NCBI RefSeq assembly: GCF_023015965.1
Contig: NZ_JALKAN010000001.1
Coordinates: 1,448,160-1,512,159, forward strand
Direction: 5' to 3'
Origin: Allomuricauda sp. F6463D
GTDB lineage: Bacteria > Bacteroidota > Bacteroidia > Flavobacteriales > Flavobacteriaceae
Length of the DNA: 64,000 bases
Shown here: positions 17,714 through 26,592 of the stretch, piece by piece
Layout of the letters: each line of letters starts with the position of its first letter
Position numbering within the stretch: the first letter of the stretch is position 1
Translations under genes and position numbers: made by a program
The notes under the pieces: generated by a model
Database searches by the model: none
What the model was told of the DNA's origin: nothing
Seen by the model: only the letters and a program-made list of their open reading frames with translations

Positions 17714-18352
17714 TTACGCTGTTGGATCGGGCGTTAATCGCAGGTATGGCTTAATTTCTTCCACACCTTTTGTGAATATTTTTTTGGCCTCTTCAGTAGG
17801 TATTGCAGGGCTTACCACTACTTTATCTCCATTTTGCCAATCTGCTGGTGTGGCCACTTTGTGGTTGGCCGTTAGTTGCAATGAATCTATTACTCGTAAT
17901 AATTCGTAAAAATTACGTCCTGTAGAAGCCGGATATGTTAAAGTAAGTTTGATTTTTTTGTCGGGATCGATAATAAATACAGAACGCACCGTAAGTGTAT
18001 TGTCAGCATTGGGGTGAATCATATCGTAAAGATCGGAGACCTTTCTTTCCACATCCGCGACAATAGGAAAATTAACCTCGGTATTTTGAGTTTCGTTGAT
18101 GTCCTTGATCCATTCCATGTGAGATGCGGCACCATCAACACTTAGGGCCATCATCTTTACATTTCTTTTGTCAAACTCATCCTTAAACTTGGCCGCCGTA
18201 CCCAATTCAGTGGTACAAACAGGAGTGAAATCTGCCGGGTGCGAAAAAAGGATGCCCCAACCGTCACCAAGATATTCGTAAAAATTAAGTGTTCCTTGTG
18301 AAGTAACTGCTGTAAAGTCCGGAGCAGTATCCCCTAATCTTAAAGTTGCCAT
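17714..18352 (-). CDS. Peroxiredoxin, 1-Cys (Prx6) type
   Basis: Reduces hydrogen peroxide and organic peroxides. 212 residues; the peroxidatic cysteine is Cys46 in HPADFTPVCTTE, with the supporting Thr and a later Arg in TGRNFYELLRVID. The C-terminal arm (LRLTPDPTA) and length fit the Prx6/1-Cys group; no resolving cysteine is visible. A TAATTTTG -7 element is at 18398-18391. Confidence 0.93.
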   Translation of the reverse strand: MATLRLGDTAPDFTAVTSQGTLNFYEYLGDGWGILFSHPADFTPVCTTELGTAAKFKDEFDKRNVKMMALSVDGAASHMEWIKDINETQNTEVNFPIVADVERKVSDLYDMIHPNADNTLTVRSVFIIDPDKKIKLTLTYPASTGRNFYELLRVIDSLQLTANHKVATPADWQNGDKVVVSPAIPTEEAKKIFTKGVEEIKPYLRLTPDPTA

Positions 18353-18390
18353 ATAGTTATGAATTTTAGATGTAAAAAATTAGTACCCTA

Positions 18391-18398
18391 CAAAATTA
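18391..18398 (-). promoter_or_regulatory. -7 element of the peroxiredoxin gene
   Basis: TAATTTTG on the minus strand, exact consensus, about 39 bases before the ATG; no good -33. Confidence 0.45.
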
Positions 18399-18499
18399 CT
18401 GGATTATTTGACCGAAACATTATAAATCAGTTAAAACTGTATTAAAACATACCGTTTTTAAAATAGCGAAGTCAATTGTAAAGTTATTATTTTTAATGA

Positions 18500-19042
18500 A
18501 TGGAAAAAGAAGCTTTGGAACAACTACGATACCCGATCGGAAAATTTAATACCCCGAAAACCATTTCAACCGAGGATATAAACGGATGGATCTCTGTTTT
18601 AGAAGAATTGCCACAATCTTTAACCGATTTGGTCTCTGAACTTTCCAATGAGCAATTGGAAACCCCCTATCGCCCAGACGGGTGGACTGTCCGTCAGTTA
18701 GTTCATCACATTTCTGATAGTCACCACAACAGTTATATTCGTTTTAAATGGGCATTGACCGAGAGTACCCCAATTATAAAACCTTACAATGAAAAAGCTT
18801 GGGCCGAACTTTTTGATACGCGGACGGCACCCATCCAAATGTCGTTGGAGCATTTAAAAGCAGTGCATGTCAAATTGGTTTATTTACTGAAAGGTCTATC
18901 GGAAAAAGATTTAAAACGGAGTTTAATCCATCCTGATGGCAACCAGGAGACCACTTTAGAACAGAACATTGGACGTTATGCTTGGCATGGCACCCATCAC
19001 TACACCCACATCAAAAATTTGATAAAGCGAAAAGGCTGGTGA
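18500..19042 (+). CDS. DinB-superfamily YfiT/BstA-like thiol transferase
   Basis: 180 residues, four-helix DinB fold. Metal ligands are seen as His in VHHISDSHHNSY and in WHGTHHYTHI, the three-histidine pattern of YfiT/BstA. The N-terminal LRYPIGKF is also typical of this family. In Firmicutes BstA moves bacillithiol onto electrophiles; whether this host has bacillithiol cannot be told from this window. Often annotated as a putative metal-dependent hydrolase. Convergent with the GNAT gene, one base apart. Confidence 0.85.
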   Translation: MEKEALEQLRYPIGKFNTPKTISTEDINGWISVLEELPQSLTDLVSELSNEQLETPYRPDGWTVRQLVHHISDSHHNSYIRFKWALTESTPIIKPYNEKAWAELFDTRTAPIQMSLEHLKAVHVKLVYLLKGLSEKDLKRSLIHPDGNQETTLEQNIGRYAWHGTHHYTHIKNLIKRKGW

Positions 19043-19043
19043 C

Positions 19044-19586
19044 CTAAATGTGCTTTGTTAAAATCCACATGGCTTTTTCCGATGGTTTTACATGATGTAG
19101 CACCACTTCACTTTCCCGTTTTATACTATATCCGTTTTTTTGATAAAACTGAATGGGATTTCCCTTTTGCATGGCATCCAACCAAACCACCTTCTTTTGC
19201 AGGCTTTTTGCCATGTCTTCAGTAAATTTAAGTAACTGTTTGCCAATCCCCTTTCCCGATTGCTCTTGAAGTAAGTAAATTTTTTCTGCCTTTAAAGCAT
19301 CAATGTCCGATATTTCATCGATTCCGCTGTTTACGAGCAATTTCAATATTCCAATGGCCTCCCCATCCAGATTGATTATATAATTCAATGAATTGGGATC
19401 GTGTAATTCCTCTTTTACAACCTCTTCTGCAAACCAATGGGAAACATATGGTGTTGGATCATTGTTTTTCCATAAATGGGTATAGTGTTGACAATAGGAC
19501 TTTATACCTACTGCCAAGTATTTTTGAAGGTTAGACACAGTGGCCGGTTCCAACCTGAGATTTGTATTGAGCACAACAGATTCCAT
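19044..19586 (-). CDS. GNAT-family N-acetyltransferase
   Basis: 180 residues. The acetyl-CoA loop is LLQEQSGKGIGKQLLKF (Q/RxxGxG/A pattern), followed by a VVWLDAMQKGNPIQFYQKNGY motif split typical of the family's C-terminal strands. The N-terminal part (NLRLEPATVSNLQKY) carries the first strand and helix. Substrate unknown. It is 9 bases after the thioredoxin-like gene and may share its transcript. Confidence 0.87.
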   Translation of the reverse strand: MESVVLNTNLRLEPATVSNLQKYLAVGIKSYCQHYTHLWKNNDPTPYVSHWFAEEVVKEELHDPNSLNYIINLDGEAIGILKLLVNSGIDEISDIDALKAEKIYLLQEQSGKGIGKQLLKFTEDMAKSLQKKVVWLDAMQKGNPIQFYQKNGYSIKRESEVVLHHVKPSEKAMWILTKHI

Positions 19587-19595
19587 CTAAGCTTC

Positions 19596-20156
19596 TTAAG
19601 AAGGTATCCATTTGATATTACATCCGAGACTCGGTTTTTGGTTGGAGTCAATTTTTTCACCATTCAATATCGCTTCCATTGCATTTTTAAGGTCTTTTCC
19701 AGTAAGTGGCACACCATTTTCTGGTCTGGAATCATCGAGTTGTCCTCGGTACACCAGTGTTAAATCGGTATCAAAAAGGTAGAAGTCAGGGGTGCAAGCT
19801 GCATCGTATGCTTTTGCCACTTTTTGGGTTTGGTCGTACAAGTATGGAAAGTTGTAACCTTCTTCTTTGGCTTTTAGTCTCATTAAATGCGGAGCATCTT
19901 GCGGATAGTGTTCCACATCGTTGCTGGAAATGGCTACAAAGGCTATTCCTTTTTCCTGATATTCCTTTGCCAACGCAACAATCTGTGGATTTACATGGAT
20001 CACAAATGGACAATGGTTGCAAATAAACATCACCACGGTTCCCTTTTCTCCTCTAATGTTGTCCATGGAAAGCAATTTGCCCGAAACGGTATCCAACAGT
20101 TCAAAGTCTGGTGCCTTGGTGCCTAAGGAAAGCATATTGCTAGGGGTTCTTGCCAT
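19596..20156 (-). CDS. Redoxin / thioredoxin-like protein with CNHCP motif
   Basis: 186 residues of the AhpC/TSA-type redoxin fold without a signal peptide. The CxxC is Cys46/Cys49 in FICNHCPFV, followed by helix and IAFVAISSNDVEHYPQD. Family members of this kind are common in Bacteroidota and are thought to reduce peroxides or disulfides in the cytoplasm; no substrate is known to me. TPDFYLFD is the cis-proline segment. Followed by the GNAT gene, 9 bases later. Confidence 0.87.
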   Translation of the reverse strand: MARTPSNMLSLGTKAPDFELLDTVSGKLLSMDNIRGEKGTVVMFICNHCPFVIHVNPQIVALAKEYQEKGIAFVAISSNDVEHYPQDAPHLMRLKAKEEGYNFPYLYDQTQKVAKAYDAACTPDFYLFDTDLTLVYRGQLDDSRPENGVPLTGKDLKNAMEAILNGEKIDSNQKPSLGCNIKWIPS

Positions 20157-20198
20157 TGTGTTTTATTTTTGGATACTAAGTGATACAGGCAAAAATAA

Positions 20199-20227
20199 AA
20201 AACGACCTGTAAAATACAGGTCGTTTA
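20199..20227 (-). terminator. Terminator of the DUF3276 gene
   Basis: AACGACCTGT (20201-20210), five-base loop, ACAGGTCGTT (20216-20225), with a T-rich run on the minus side. It lies 22 bases after the DUF3276 stop. Confidence 0.85.
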
Positions 20228-20248
20228 ACTTTTTTAACGGGTTACTTT

Positions 20249-20623
20249 TTAAATGTCGTCGAAACTTACATCGGTAAAGTTACTCTCGGAGGTGCTTCCA
20301 TTTTCACTAAAGCTTCCTTCCTCCTTTTTAAAATCTTTTTGGTGGCGTTCGGAGATGACTTCGGTTCCCTTTTCGTCAATTATGTAATCCATCATCTCTT
20401 CCATTATCTCTCGGAAATCACTAAAATCCTCTTTATAAAGGTAAATTTTGTGTTTCTTGTAATGAAACGACCCATCATCATGCGTAAACTTTTTACTTTC
20501 AGTGATGGTTAAATAATAATCTCCGGCCTTGGTGCTCCTTACATCGAAAAAGTAGGTTCTTCTTCCTGCTCTCAATACTTTCGAATAAATCTCTTCCTGA
20601 TCCACGGTATCTTTCTGGCCCAT
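20249..20623 (-). CDS. DUF3276 / PUR-family nucleic-acid-binding protein
   Basis: 124 residues with the PUR-repeat layout: RAGRRTYFFDVRSTKAGDYY, then LTITESKKF, HYKKHKIYLYKEDFSDF, and a helix EIMEEMMDYIIDEKG. Acidic, flexible C-terminus. Bacterial PUR proteins bind single-stranded nucleic acid; targets in flavobacteria are not known to me. It is monocistronic, closed by the hairpin at 20199-20227. Confidence 0.85.
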   Translation of the reverse strand: MGQKDTVDQEEIYSKVLRAGRRTYFFDVRSTKAGDYYLTITESKKFTHDDGSFHYKKHKIYLYKEDFSDFREIMEEMMDYIIDEKGTEVISERHQKDFKKEEGSFSENGSTSESNFTDVSFDDI

Positions 20624-20698
20624 ATGGTATAGTGTATTTAGTACTATGTTGAATTATGTTATCAAAAATGTAAAAAAAAAGCTAATTCAGCAACTTTT

Positions 20699-22453
20699 TT
20701 ATGATTCTTTGCCCGAAAGTTGATTTTTATAAAGGTCTTTATAATAACCATCCATATTATTGAGTTCTTCGTGGGTGCCCTGCTGGATGATGTTTCCGTT
20801 GTCCAGAACAATGATTTTGTCCGCATTCTTGGCCGATGAAACCCTGTGGCTCACGATGAGGGTAGTTTTACTTTCCGAAACTCTTTTTAAGTTATTAAGG
20901 ATTTCTTCTTCGGTTTCCGTATCCACCGCGGAAAGGCAGTCATCAAATAGATAGATCTTCGGGTTCTTTAAAAGTGCCCTGGCAATAGAGACCCTTTGTT
21001 TTTGACCTCCACTCAATGTAATCCCTCTTTCGCCTAGAATGGTATCGTATTTTTTGGCAAATCCTTCAATGTTTTTGTGTACCACTGCTTTTTTTGCAAC
21101 CTCTACAATTTCCTCGTGCGTAGCATCCGCTTTACCAAAACGGATATTGTTTTCAATAGTGTCGGAGAACAAGAAGGCGTCTTGGGGTACGGCACCAATA
21201 GAACTTCGCAAACTGTTCAAATTTAGATTTTGGATAGGTACCCCATCGATCAATACCTCACCAGAGGTTGTATCGTACAGCCGGGCAACCAAATCCAAAA
21301 TAGTTGATTTACCTGAGCCTGTTTTTCCGATAATTGCAACGGTTTCTCCTGCGTTTACAGAAAAGGAAATATTTTGTAATGCAGTAATATTAGTGTCTTC
21401 GTACGTAAAAGTTACATTTTTGAACGCTATTGCTCCTTTGATCGGTGTATATTCCAAAACTTTGTTTTGGATTGATGGCTCTTCTTTTAAAAATTCGTTT
21501 ATACGTTTTTGCGAAGCTTCTGCCCGCTGTACAATCGATGTTAGCCAGCCCACGATAGCTACGGGCCATGTAAGCATGTTAACGTAAAGAATAAATTCCG
21601 CAATGATCCCTATGGTTTCGATTTCTCCATTAATATATTGGCGTCCCCCGATGTAGATAACGAAGACATTACTTATCCCGATCAATAAGATCATCAAAGG
21701 AAAAAACCATGCATTAACTTTGGCCAAGGCCATACTGGTATCCTTACCTTCCTGAGCCAAACCTCGTAACTCTGAGTTTATTCTAGGCTCAATGCTGTAG
21801 GCCTTTATCACAGAGATACCTGAAAATGATTCTTGAGTAAATGTGGAAAGGGTTGACAAATATTCTTGGACCTTGGTACTTCTACGGTGGATAATCTTAC
21901 TTATCTGATAAATTAAAACCGATAAAATGGGCAATGGCAATAAAGTATATGCTGCCAGTGTTGGTGCTTTTATAAACATCAGGGGAATTAGGCACACAAA
22001 AAGCGTCAAGGTTTGTATACCATACATAATTGCTGGCCCGCCATACAAACGTACTTGATTCACATCTTCACTGATACGGTTCATTAAATCACCTATCCTA
22101 TTTTTTTTGTAAAAATTGAGGCTGAGCGATTGATAGTGGTCGAACACCTCGTTTTTAAGATCATACTCTATGTAACGGGATACATTGATAATGGTTTGCC
22201 GCATTAAAAAAGTAAAGAGACCTGAAAGAATGGCTGCCCCAACAATGATTAAAATGTATTGAAGCAACAGCCCCTTGGCATCGGAAAGGGAAATAATGTT
22301 AGCGGTAAAATCCTCGACCGCCTGAATTGATTTGTTCACATATGAAGGCATAATCAGGGAAAATACACGCGCAATTATGGTGATCAGAACCCCCAAAAAT
22401 AATTTGAGCCAATATTTTTTAAAGTATTTATTTAGGTGTTTTAGCTCCTTCAT
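20699..22453 (-). CDS. ABC exporter (type I, fused membrane and ATPase domains)
   Basis: 584 residues: six hydrophobic helices in about 1-310, then an ATPase domain with Walker A (IIGKTGSGKST), signature LSGGQKQR, Walker B (IYLFDDCLSAVD) and H-loop (LIVSHRVSS). Half-size MsbA/BmrA-type exporter that works as a dimer. Substrate cannot be read from sequence; lipid or drug export is usual. No MFP or TolC gene is adjacent. Ends 75 bases before the DUF3276 gene start, on the same strand. Confidence 0.92.
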   Translation of the reverse strand: MKELKHLNKYFKKYWLKLFLGVLITIIARVFSLIMPSYVNKSIQAVEDFTANIISLSDAKGLLLQYILIIVGAAILSGLFTFLMRQTIINVSRYIEYDLKNEVFDHYQSLSLNFYKKNRIGDLMNRISEDVNQVRLYGGPAIMYGIQTLTLFVCLIPLMFIKAPTLAAYTLLPLPILSVLIYQISKIIHRRSTKVQEYLSTLSTFTQESFSGISVIKAYSIEPRINSELRGLAQEGKDTSMALAKVNAWFFPLMILLIGISNVFVIYIGGRQYINGEIETIGIIAEFILYVNMLTWPVAIVGWLTSIVQRAEASQKRINEFLKEEPSIQNKVLEYTPIKGAIAFKNVTFTYEDTNITALQNISFSVNAGETVAIIGKTGSGKSTILDLVARLYDTTSGEVLIDGVPIQNLNLNSLRSSIGAVPQDAFLFSDTIENNIRFGKADATHEEIVEVAKKAVVHKNIEGFAKKYDTILGERGITLSGGQKQRVSIARALLKNPKIYLFDDCLSAVDTETEEEILNNLKRVSESKTTLIVSHRVSSAKNADKIIVLDNGNIIQQGTHEELNNMDGYYKDLYKNQLSGKES

Positions 22454-22555
22454 AACGAGGAAAGGCAGTTTTTAGTGTCGATGTCCACGAACAATCCGGC
22501 AAATATATACCATACTATACAAAGTAAACGTTATAAAATTTATAAGAAATCAACT

Positions 22556-22590
22556 TTGGTAGGTAAGATTCAAATATAAGATTACTTTTG
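22556..22590 (+). promoter_or_regulatory. nusB promoter
   Basis: TTG (22556-22558), 24 bases, TACTTTTG (22583-22590). The -7 is exact, the spacing is on the long side. ATG is 41 bases downstream. Confidence 0.5.
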
Positions 22591-22631
22591 CGGAGTGAAA
22601 GCCAAACAATGACTTTAAAAGTTCTTTAAAC

Positions 22632-23579
22632 ATGCTTACCCGAAGGCACATCAGAGTAAAAGTAATGCAGTGCATATACGCATTGGTACAATCCAAAGAC
22701 GATTCTTTGCAAAAACAAGAAAAGTTTCTGCGCGTCAGTATAGAAAACATGTACGTTCTGTACCTTTTAATTTTAAGCCTTTTGGCCGAACTCCATCGTT
22801 TGGCCGAAAAACACACAAGCCATGCTTCCAAAAAATATGTGGCCACCGAAGAAGACAACTACCCCAATCCGGAAAAGTTTGTTAAGAACCGGCTGTTAAA
22901 GCAATTGGCGGATAATGAGCTTTTAAAAAACGAACTTTCCAAGCGAAAGCTGAACAACTGGTACATGAACGATGAATACATAAAAATCATTCATAAAGCT
23001 GTTGTTTCTAGTGATGTTTACAAAGAATACATGTCCAATGGAGAGGATACTTTCATAGACGATCGGAATGTGATTATTAAACTTTTTAAGGAAATAATAG
23101 CACCCAACGAAAAAATCTATGACTACTTCGAGGATGATAAGCTAACTTGGGTGGACGATTTTCCAATCGTAAATACATTTTTGGTGAAACGATTGAAAAA
23201 AGCCAAACCAGATTCTGGAGATCGTTTTTTCTTGCCCTCTCTTCTTACCGACCAAGAGGATATGGATTTTGCCAACCAACTTTTGACCAAGACCTTGCTC
23301 AACGATTCCAAATGGGAGAAGGAAATCGAGGGAAAAACACCAAATTGGGACAATGACCGTATTGCGGAGATAGATTCCATTATTCTAAAAATGGCCATTT
23401 GCGAGTTGCTCAACTTTCCATCAATACCAGAAAAAGTTACATTGAACGAATATTTAGAGATTGCCAAAGAATACTCAACCCCCAAGAGCAGCATTTTTAT
23501 CAATGGGGTTTTGGACAAATTGGTAAAGGAGTACCAAACCGATGGTAGGCTTCAAAAAATCGGAAGAGGCTTGCAATAA
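22632..23579 (+). CDS. nusB: Transcription antitermination factor NusB (extended form)
   Basis: Helical RNA-binding factor that joins NusE at boxA and supports rRNA transcription. At 315 residues it is about twice the E. coli protein. MLTRRHIRVKVMQCIYAL is the conserved first helix. The C-terminal NusB core (ILKMAICELLNFPSIPEKV, LNEYLEIAKEYSTPKSSIF and the closing GVLDKL) is complete. The middle 150 residues are an insertion typical of Bacteroidota. First of nusB-DUF1573-yajC. Confidence 0.92.
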   Translation: MLTRRHIRVKVMQCIYALVQSKDDSLQKQEKFLRVSIENMYVLYLLILSLLAELHRLAEKHTSHASKKYVATEEDNYPNPEKFVKNRLLKQLADNELLKNELSKRKLNNWYMNDEYIKIIHKAVVSSDVYKEYMSNGEDTFIDDRNVIIKLFKEIIAPNEKIYDYFEDDKLTWVDDFPIVNTFLVKRLKKAKPDSGDRFFLPSLLTDQEDMDFANQLLTKTLLNDSKWEKEIEGKTPNWDNDRIAEIDSIILKMAICELLNFPSIPEKVTLNEYLEIAKEYSTPKSSIFINGVLDKLVKEYQTDGRLQKIGRGLQ

Positions 23580-23616
23580 ACAATTATTCCTTAATTTTGG
23601 AAAAACAATTTTAATC

Positions 23617-24093
23617 ATGAAAAGAATATCGACAATTTTAAGTTTAATCATGGTAGTCGCCATAACGGGCGTATCATGTAAGGACAACGCATCAAAAAAA
23701 ATAGTTGCCGACAATGTTGAAACAGCGGTGGACAGAGATGAAGCAGCAAAAATGGTTCCTGTAATGTCTTTCGAGAAAATGGAACATGATTTTGGCACTA
23801 TCCAACGTGGAACACCACAAGAAACCGTATTTAGCTTTACCAATACAGGTAACGCACCTTTGATTATCACGGATGCTAAAAGTAGCTGTGGTTGTACGGT
23901 ACCTAATCCTCCAAAAGATCCTATTGCACCAGGGGAAACTGGAGAGTTGTTGGTTAAATTCAACGGCGCCGGTCAAAATCAGGTCACAAAAACGATTACC
24001 GTAAACGCAAACACAGCAAAAGGTAGCGAAATTTTGAGGATCAAAGCATTTGTTCAAGCACCTGGAGCAGTACCAGCAGGTCCTGTTAAATAA
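23617..24093 (+). CDS. DUF1573 lipoprotein
   Basis: 158 residues from ATG 23617; the frame is open 25 codons earlier but overlaps nusB, and the signal peptide starts here: MKRISTILSLIMVVAITGVSC, with the lipobox cysteine. The mature part is an Ig-like DUF1573 domain (FGTIQRGTPQETVFSFTNTG, SCGCTVP, GETGELLVKFN). Role unknown; it is conserved beside nusB and yajC in Bacteroidota. Pro/Ala-rich end. Confidence 0.88.
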   Translation: MKRISTILSLIMVVAITGVSCKDNASKKIVADNVETAVDRDEAAKMVPVMSFEKMEHDFGTIQRGTPQETVFSFTNTGNAPLIITDAKSSCGCTVPNPPKDPIAPGETGELLVKFNGAGQNQVTKTITVNANTAKGSEILRIKAFVQAPGAVPAGPVK

Positions 24094-24106
24094 TTAAAAA
24101 ACCTAC

Positions 24107-24397
24107 ATGGAAAACCTAGGACAATTTTTACCTCTGATATTGATTTTTGCCGTGGCGTATTTTTTTATGATTCGTCCTCAAGTCAAACGTCAGAAGGATG
24201 AAAAGAAATTTGCTTCAGAGTTGAAAAAAGGCGATAAGATCATTACCAAAAGTGGTCTTCATGGTAAAATCGTGGAATTGAACGACAAGGATTTTTCCTG
24301 TGTTATCGAAACCATGGCCGGACGATTAAAATTTGACCGCTCTGCTATTTCTATGGAAATGAGCAAAAAGTTGAATCCTCCTGCCGACAAGAAGTAA
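24107..24397 (+). CDS. yajC: Preprotein translocase accessory subunit YajC
   Basis: 96 residues: one N-terminal membrane helix (FLPLILIFAVAYFFMIRPQ) and a cytoplasmic KGDKIITKSGLHGKIV beta domain. It partners SecDF at the Sec translocon in the inner membrane. Thirteen bases after the DUF1573 gene, so cotranscribed, and followed by a strong terminator. Confidence 0.95.
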   Translation: MENLGQFLPLILIFAVAYFFMIRPQVKRQKDEKKFASELKKGDKIITKSGLHGKIVELNDKDFSCVIETMAGRLKFDRSAISMEMSKKLNPPADKK

Positions 24398-24426
24398 AGA
24401 TATTTAATACATATATTTTAGAATAG

Positions 24427-24466
24427 GAACGTCCCTTGGTTATCCAAACCAAGGGACGTTCTTTTT
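24427..24466 (+). terminator. nusB-DUF1573-yajC terminator
   Basis: Perfect 15-bp stem GAACGTCCCTTGGTT / AACCAAGGGACGTTC with a 5-base loop (24442-24446), followed by TTTTTA. Confidence 0.92.
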
Positions 24467-24587
24467 ATTCCACTTTTAAACTCTAAATATTATATTTAAT
24501 ACGACCTCAACAATTAATTTAGGGTACGTACTGTCATGATTTTTTTGCTAAATTTTGATGATATTTAGGCTTTTTTACCAGACAGAA

Positions 24588-25130
24588 ATGGGCAAAAGGA
24601 AGAAGCAAGCCAAATTATTACGAGTTTTTCGAAAAGTACACAGAACTACAGGAGCATTTTTATTTATTTTTTTTATCTCAGTATCCGGACTCATTTTGGA
24701 TTGGAAAAAAATTCCAATGGTTATATTCTCCCAGATATACAAGAGGGCAACAAATGGCTGCCCATTGACGGTTTACACACCATTGCCTGCAATACCTTGC
24801 TAAGTTCAGTAGCTCCTCTGATTTATCTTTGGAATTGGACCAAATCGACCTTAGAAAAGAAAAAAGATCTGTGAAGTTTCTTTTTGTTGATTCTTATTAC
24901 GAAATCCAATTAGATGGGGCCAACGGCAAAGTGCTTTCCATTGGACAAAGAAAATCTGATTTTTTAGAAGGCGTGCATGATAGTTCCATAGTTGATGATT
25001 ATCTTGGAACGAGTGATTATGTAAAGTTGGTGTATACTTCGGTTATGGGTGTTTCCTTACTGGTTTTACCATCACCGGATTTTGGTTGTGGTATGGCCCA
25101 AAACGAATGAAAAAGGGAAGGAAAGCTTAA
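24588..25130 (+). pseudogene. Frameshifted PepSY-associated membrane protein
   Basis: Pieces of one protein lie in different frames: MGKRKKQAKLLRVFRKVHRT with a helix (FLFIFFISVSGLIL); then SNGYILPDIQEGNKWLPIDG; then VKFLFVDSYYEIQLDGANGK and FLEGVHDSSIVDDYLG; finally TGFWLWYGPKRMKKGRKA ending at 25130. This order is that of small PepSY_TM proteins involved in iron or redox membrane functions. At least three shifts are needed: near 24710 (after an A7 run), near 24800, and near 25065. A decayed gene unless the shifts are sequencing errors. Confidence 0.8.
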
Positions 25131-25194
25131 TGGTTTAAAATAAAAGCCATCCAGCTTACATCTGGACGACTTTTCAATTGTATACCTACATATT

Positions 25195-26592
25195 TTAGCC
25201 TTTGATTTTTTTGGTAGAAATGATTCCATATTTATCAATAAGATAAACCAAGCTTGCCATGGTGGCGGCACCTAGCTCCAACTCGCGTTTGTTTACATGT
25301 TCAAATGTATCGTTTTCAGCGTGGTGATGGTCAAAATAACGCTGGGTATCCGGGCGCAGCCCTGCCAGAACCATACCCTCTGTTTTTAATGGCCCTATGT
25401 CCGCACCACTACCCCCTTCGTAAAACATATGTATCAAATAAGGTTCAAATAAATCTTTCCATCCTTGTATCTGTTTTAGATTCGCGGCATCGGCATCAAT
25501 AGTAAAACCCCTTGGGGTAAATCCACCGGAGTCGCTTTCCAAAGCAAAAATGTGCTGCTCATTCTTTTTAAGAGCCACCTCTGCATATTTATTGCCACCG
25601 CGCAATCCATTTTCTTCATTCATAAACAAGACTACCCGTAATGTACGTTTAGGTTTATACCCAGTTTCCTTTAAAAGTCTCAATACATCCATACTTTGCA
25701 CACATCCTGCACCATCATCATGTGATCCATCTCCCAAATCCCATGAATCCAAATGACCACCAACGACCATGATCTCATCGGGGTGTGTACTTCCTGTTAT
25801 TTGACCAATTACATTATAAGATTGCACATCATCAAACTGTTTACAGTTTTGTTTGAAATAAAACTTAGCATCTGGGTTTAGTTTAAGGGTTGTACTTAAG
25901 AGGTCAGCACCATTGGTACTAATAGCGGCCGCTGGTATCCGCTGATTTACTGGCGTATCACCATACCCCATGGAACCTGTATGGGGATAATCATCCAAAC
26001 GAAGGTTCACTGAACGTACAATAACTCCCAAAGCTCCGTATTTTGCCGCTTCGGATGCGCCGGAATAACGTTGGTCCACGCAACCAGAATATGCAGTGAA
26101 TGTATTGATTATTGTTGGGTCCATTGGTCGATTGTAAAAAACTATTTTACCTGAAATTTTATCCTTTCCCAATTTTTCCAGATCCTCTATCCCTTGTACC
26201 TCAACAACATTGGCTTTTAATCCACCATCCGGCGTTGCCACAGAACCTCCTAGCGCGCATATGGGCACATTGGTGGTTAACCCGGGTTTTGTCTCAAAAT
26301 ATGCAAATTCGGGGATTCCCCTTACCCATTTTGGAACCATAACAGGCTGCAACCATACCTTGTCCAAACCTAACTGCTCTAATTGTTCTTTAGTATAATC
26401 GACCGCTTGTTGTGCCTGTACAGATCCAGATAGACGACCTCCTATTTGATTGGACAGATAATTTAGCCAATCGTAAGCCTTGCCATTTGTCAATGCTGTA
26501 TCATAGATTGCTTTTAATTGCTTTTCATCTTCCGTTTGTGAGAAAAAAGGGGTGCTGACCAACAAAAAGGCCAAAACTAAGACTGTTCTCAT
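25195..26592 (-). CDS. M28-family zinc aminopeptidase, secreted
   Basis: 465 residues with a signal peptide (MRTVLVLAFLLVSTPFFSQ). A PA domain is inserted (about 120-240). The two-zinc catalytic core reads GGHLDSWD, HDDGAGC, MNEENGLRGG, ESDSGGF and DHHHAEND. It cleaves N-terminal residues from peptides in the periplasm or outside. Overlaps the PPK2 gene start region by 4 bases on the same strand, so the two are cotranscribed. Confidence 0.92.
   Translation of the reverse strand: MRTVLVLAFLLVSTPFFSQTEDEKQLKAIYDTALTNGKAYDWLNYLSNQIGGRLSGSVQAQQAVDYTKEQLEQLGLDKVWLQPVMVPKWVRGIPEFAYFETKPGLTTNVPICALGGSVATPDGGLKANVVEVQGIEDLEKLGKDKISGKIVFYNRPMDPTIINTFTAYSGCVDQRYSGASEAAKYGALGVIVRSVNLRLDDYPHTGSMGYGDTPVNQRIPAAAISTNGADLLSTTLKLNPDAKFYFKQNCKQFDDVQSYNVIGQITGSTHPDEIMVVGGHLDSWDLGDGSHDDGAGCVQSMDVLRLLKETGYKPKRTLRVVLFMNEENGLRGGNKYAEVALKKNEQHIFALESDSGGFTPRGFTIDADAANLKQIQGWKDLFEPYLIHMFYEGGSGADIGPLKTEGMVLAGLRPDTQRYFDHHHAENDTFEHVNKRELELGAATMASLVYLIDKYGIISTKKIKG

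Noticed and set aside
21039-21587. Long plus-strand open frame of 182 codons
   Set aside because: Lies fully opposite the ATPase half of the ABC exporter; its codons mirror that gene and no protein pattern appears.
23475-23963. Minus-strand open frame across nusB end and DUF1573
   Set aside because: Shadow of two genes with clear families on the other strand.
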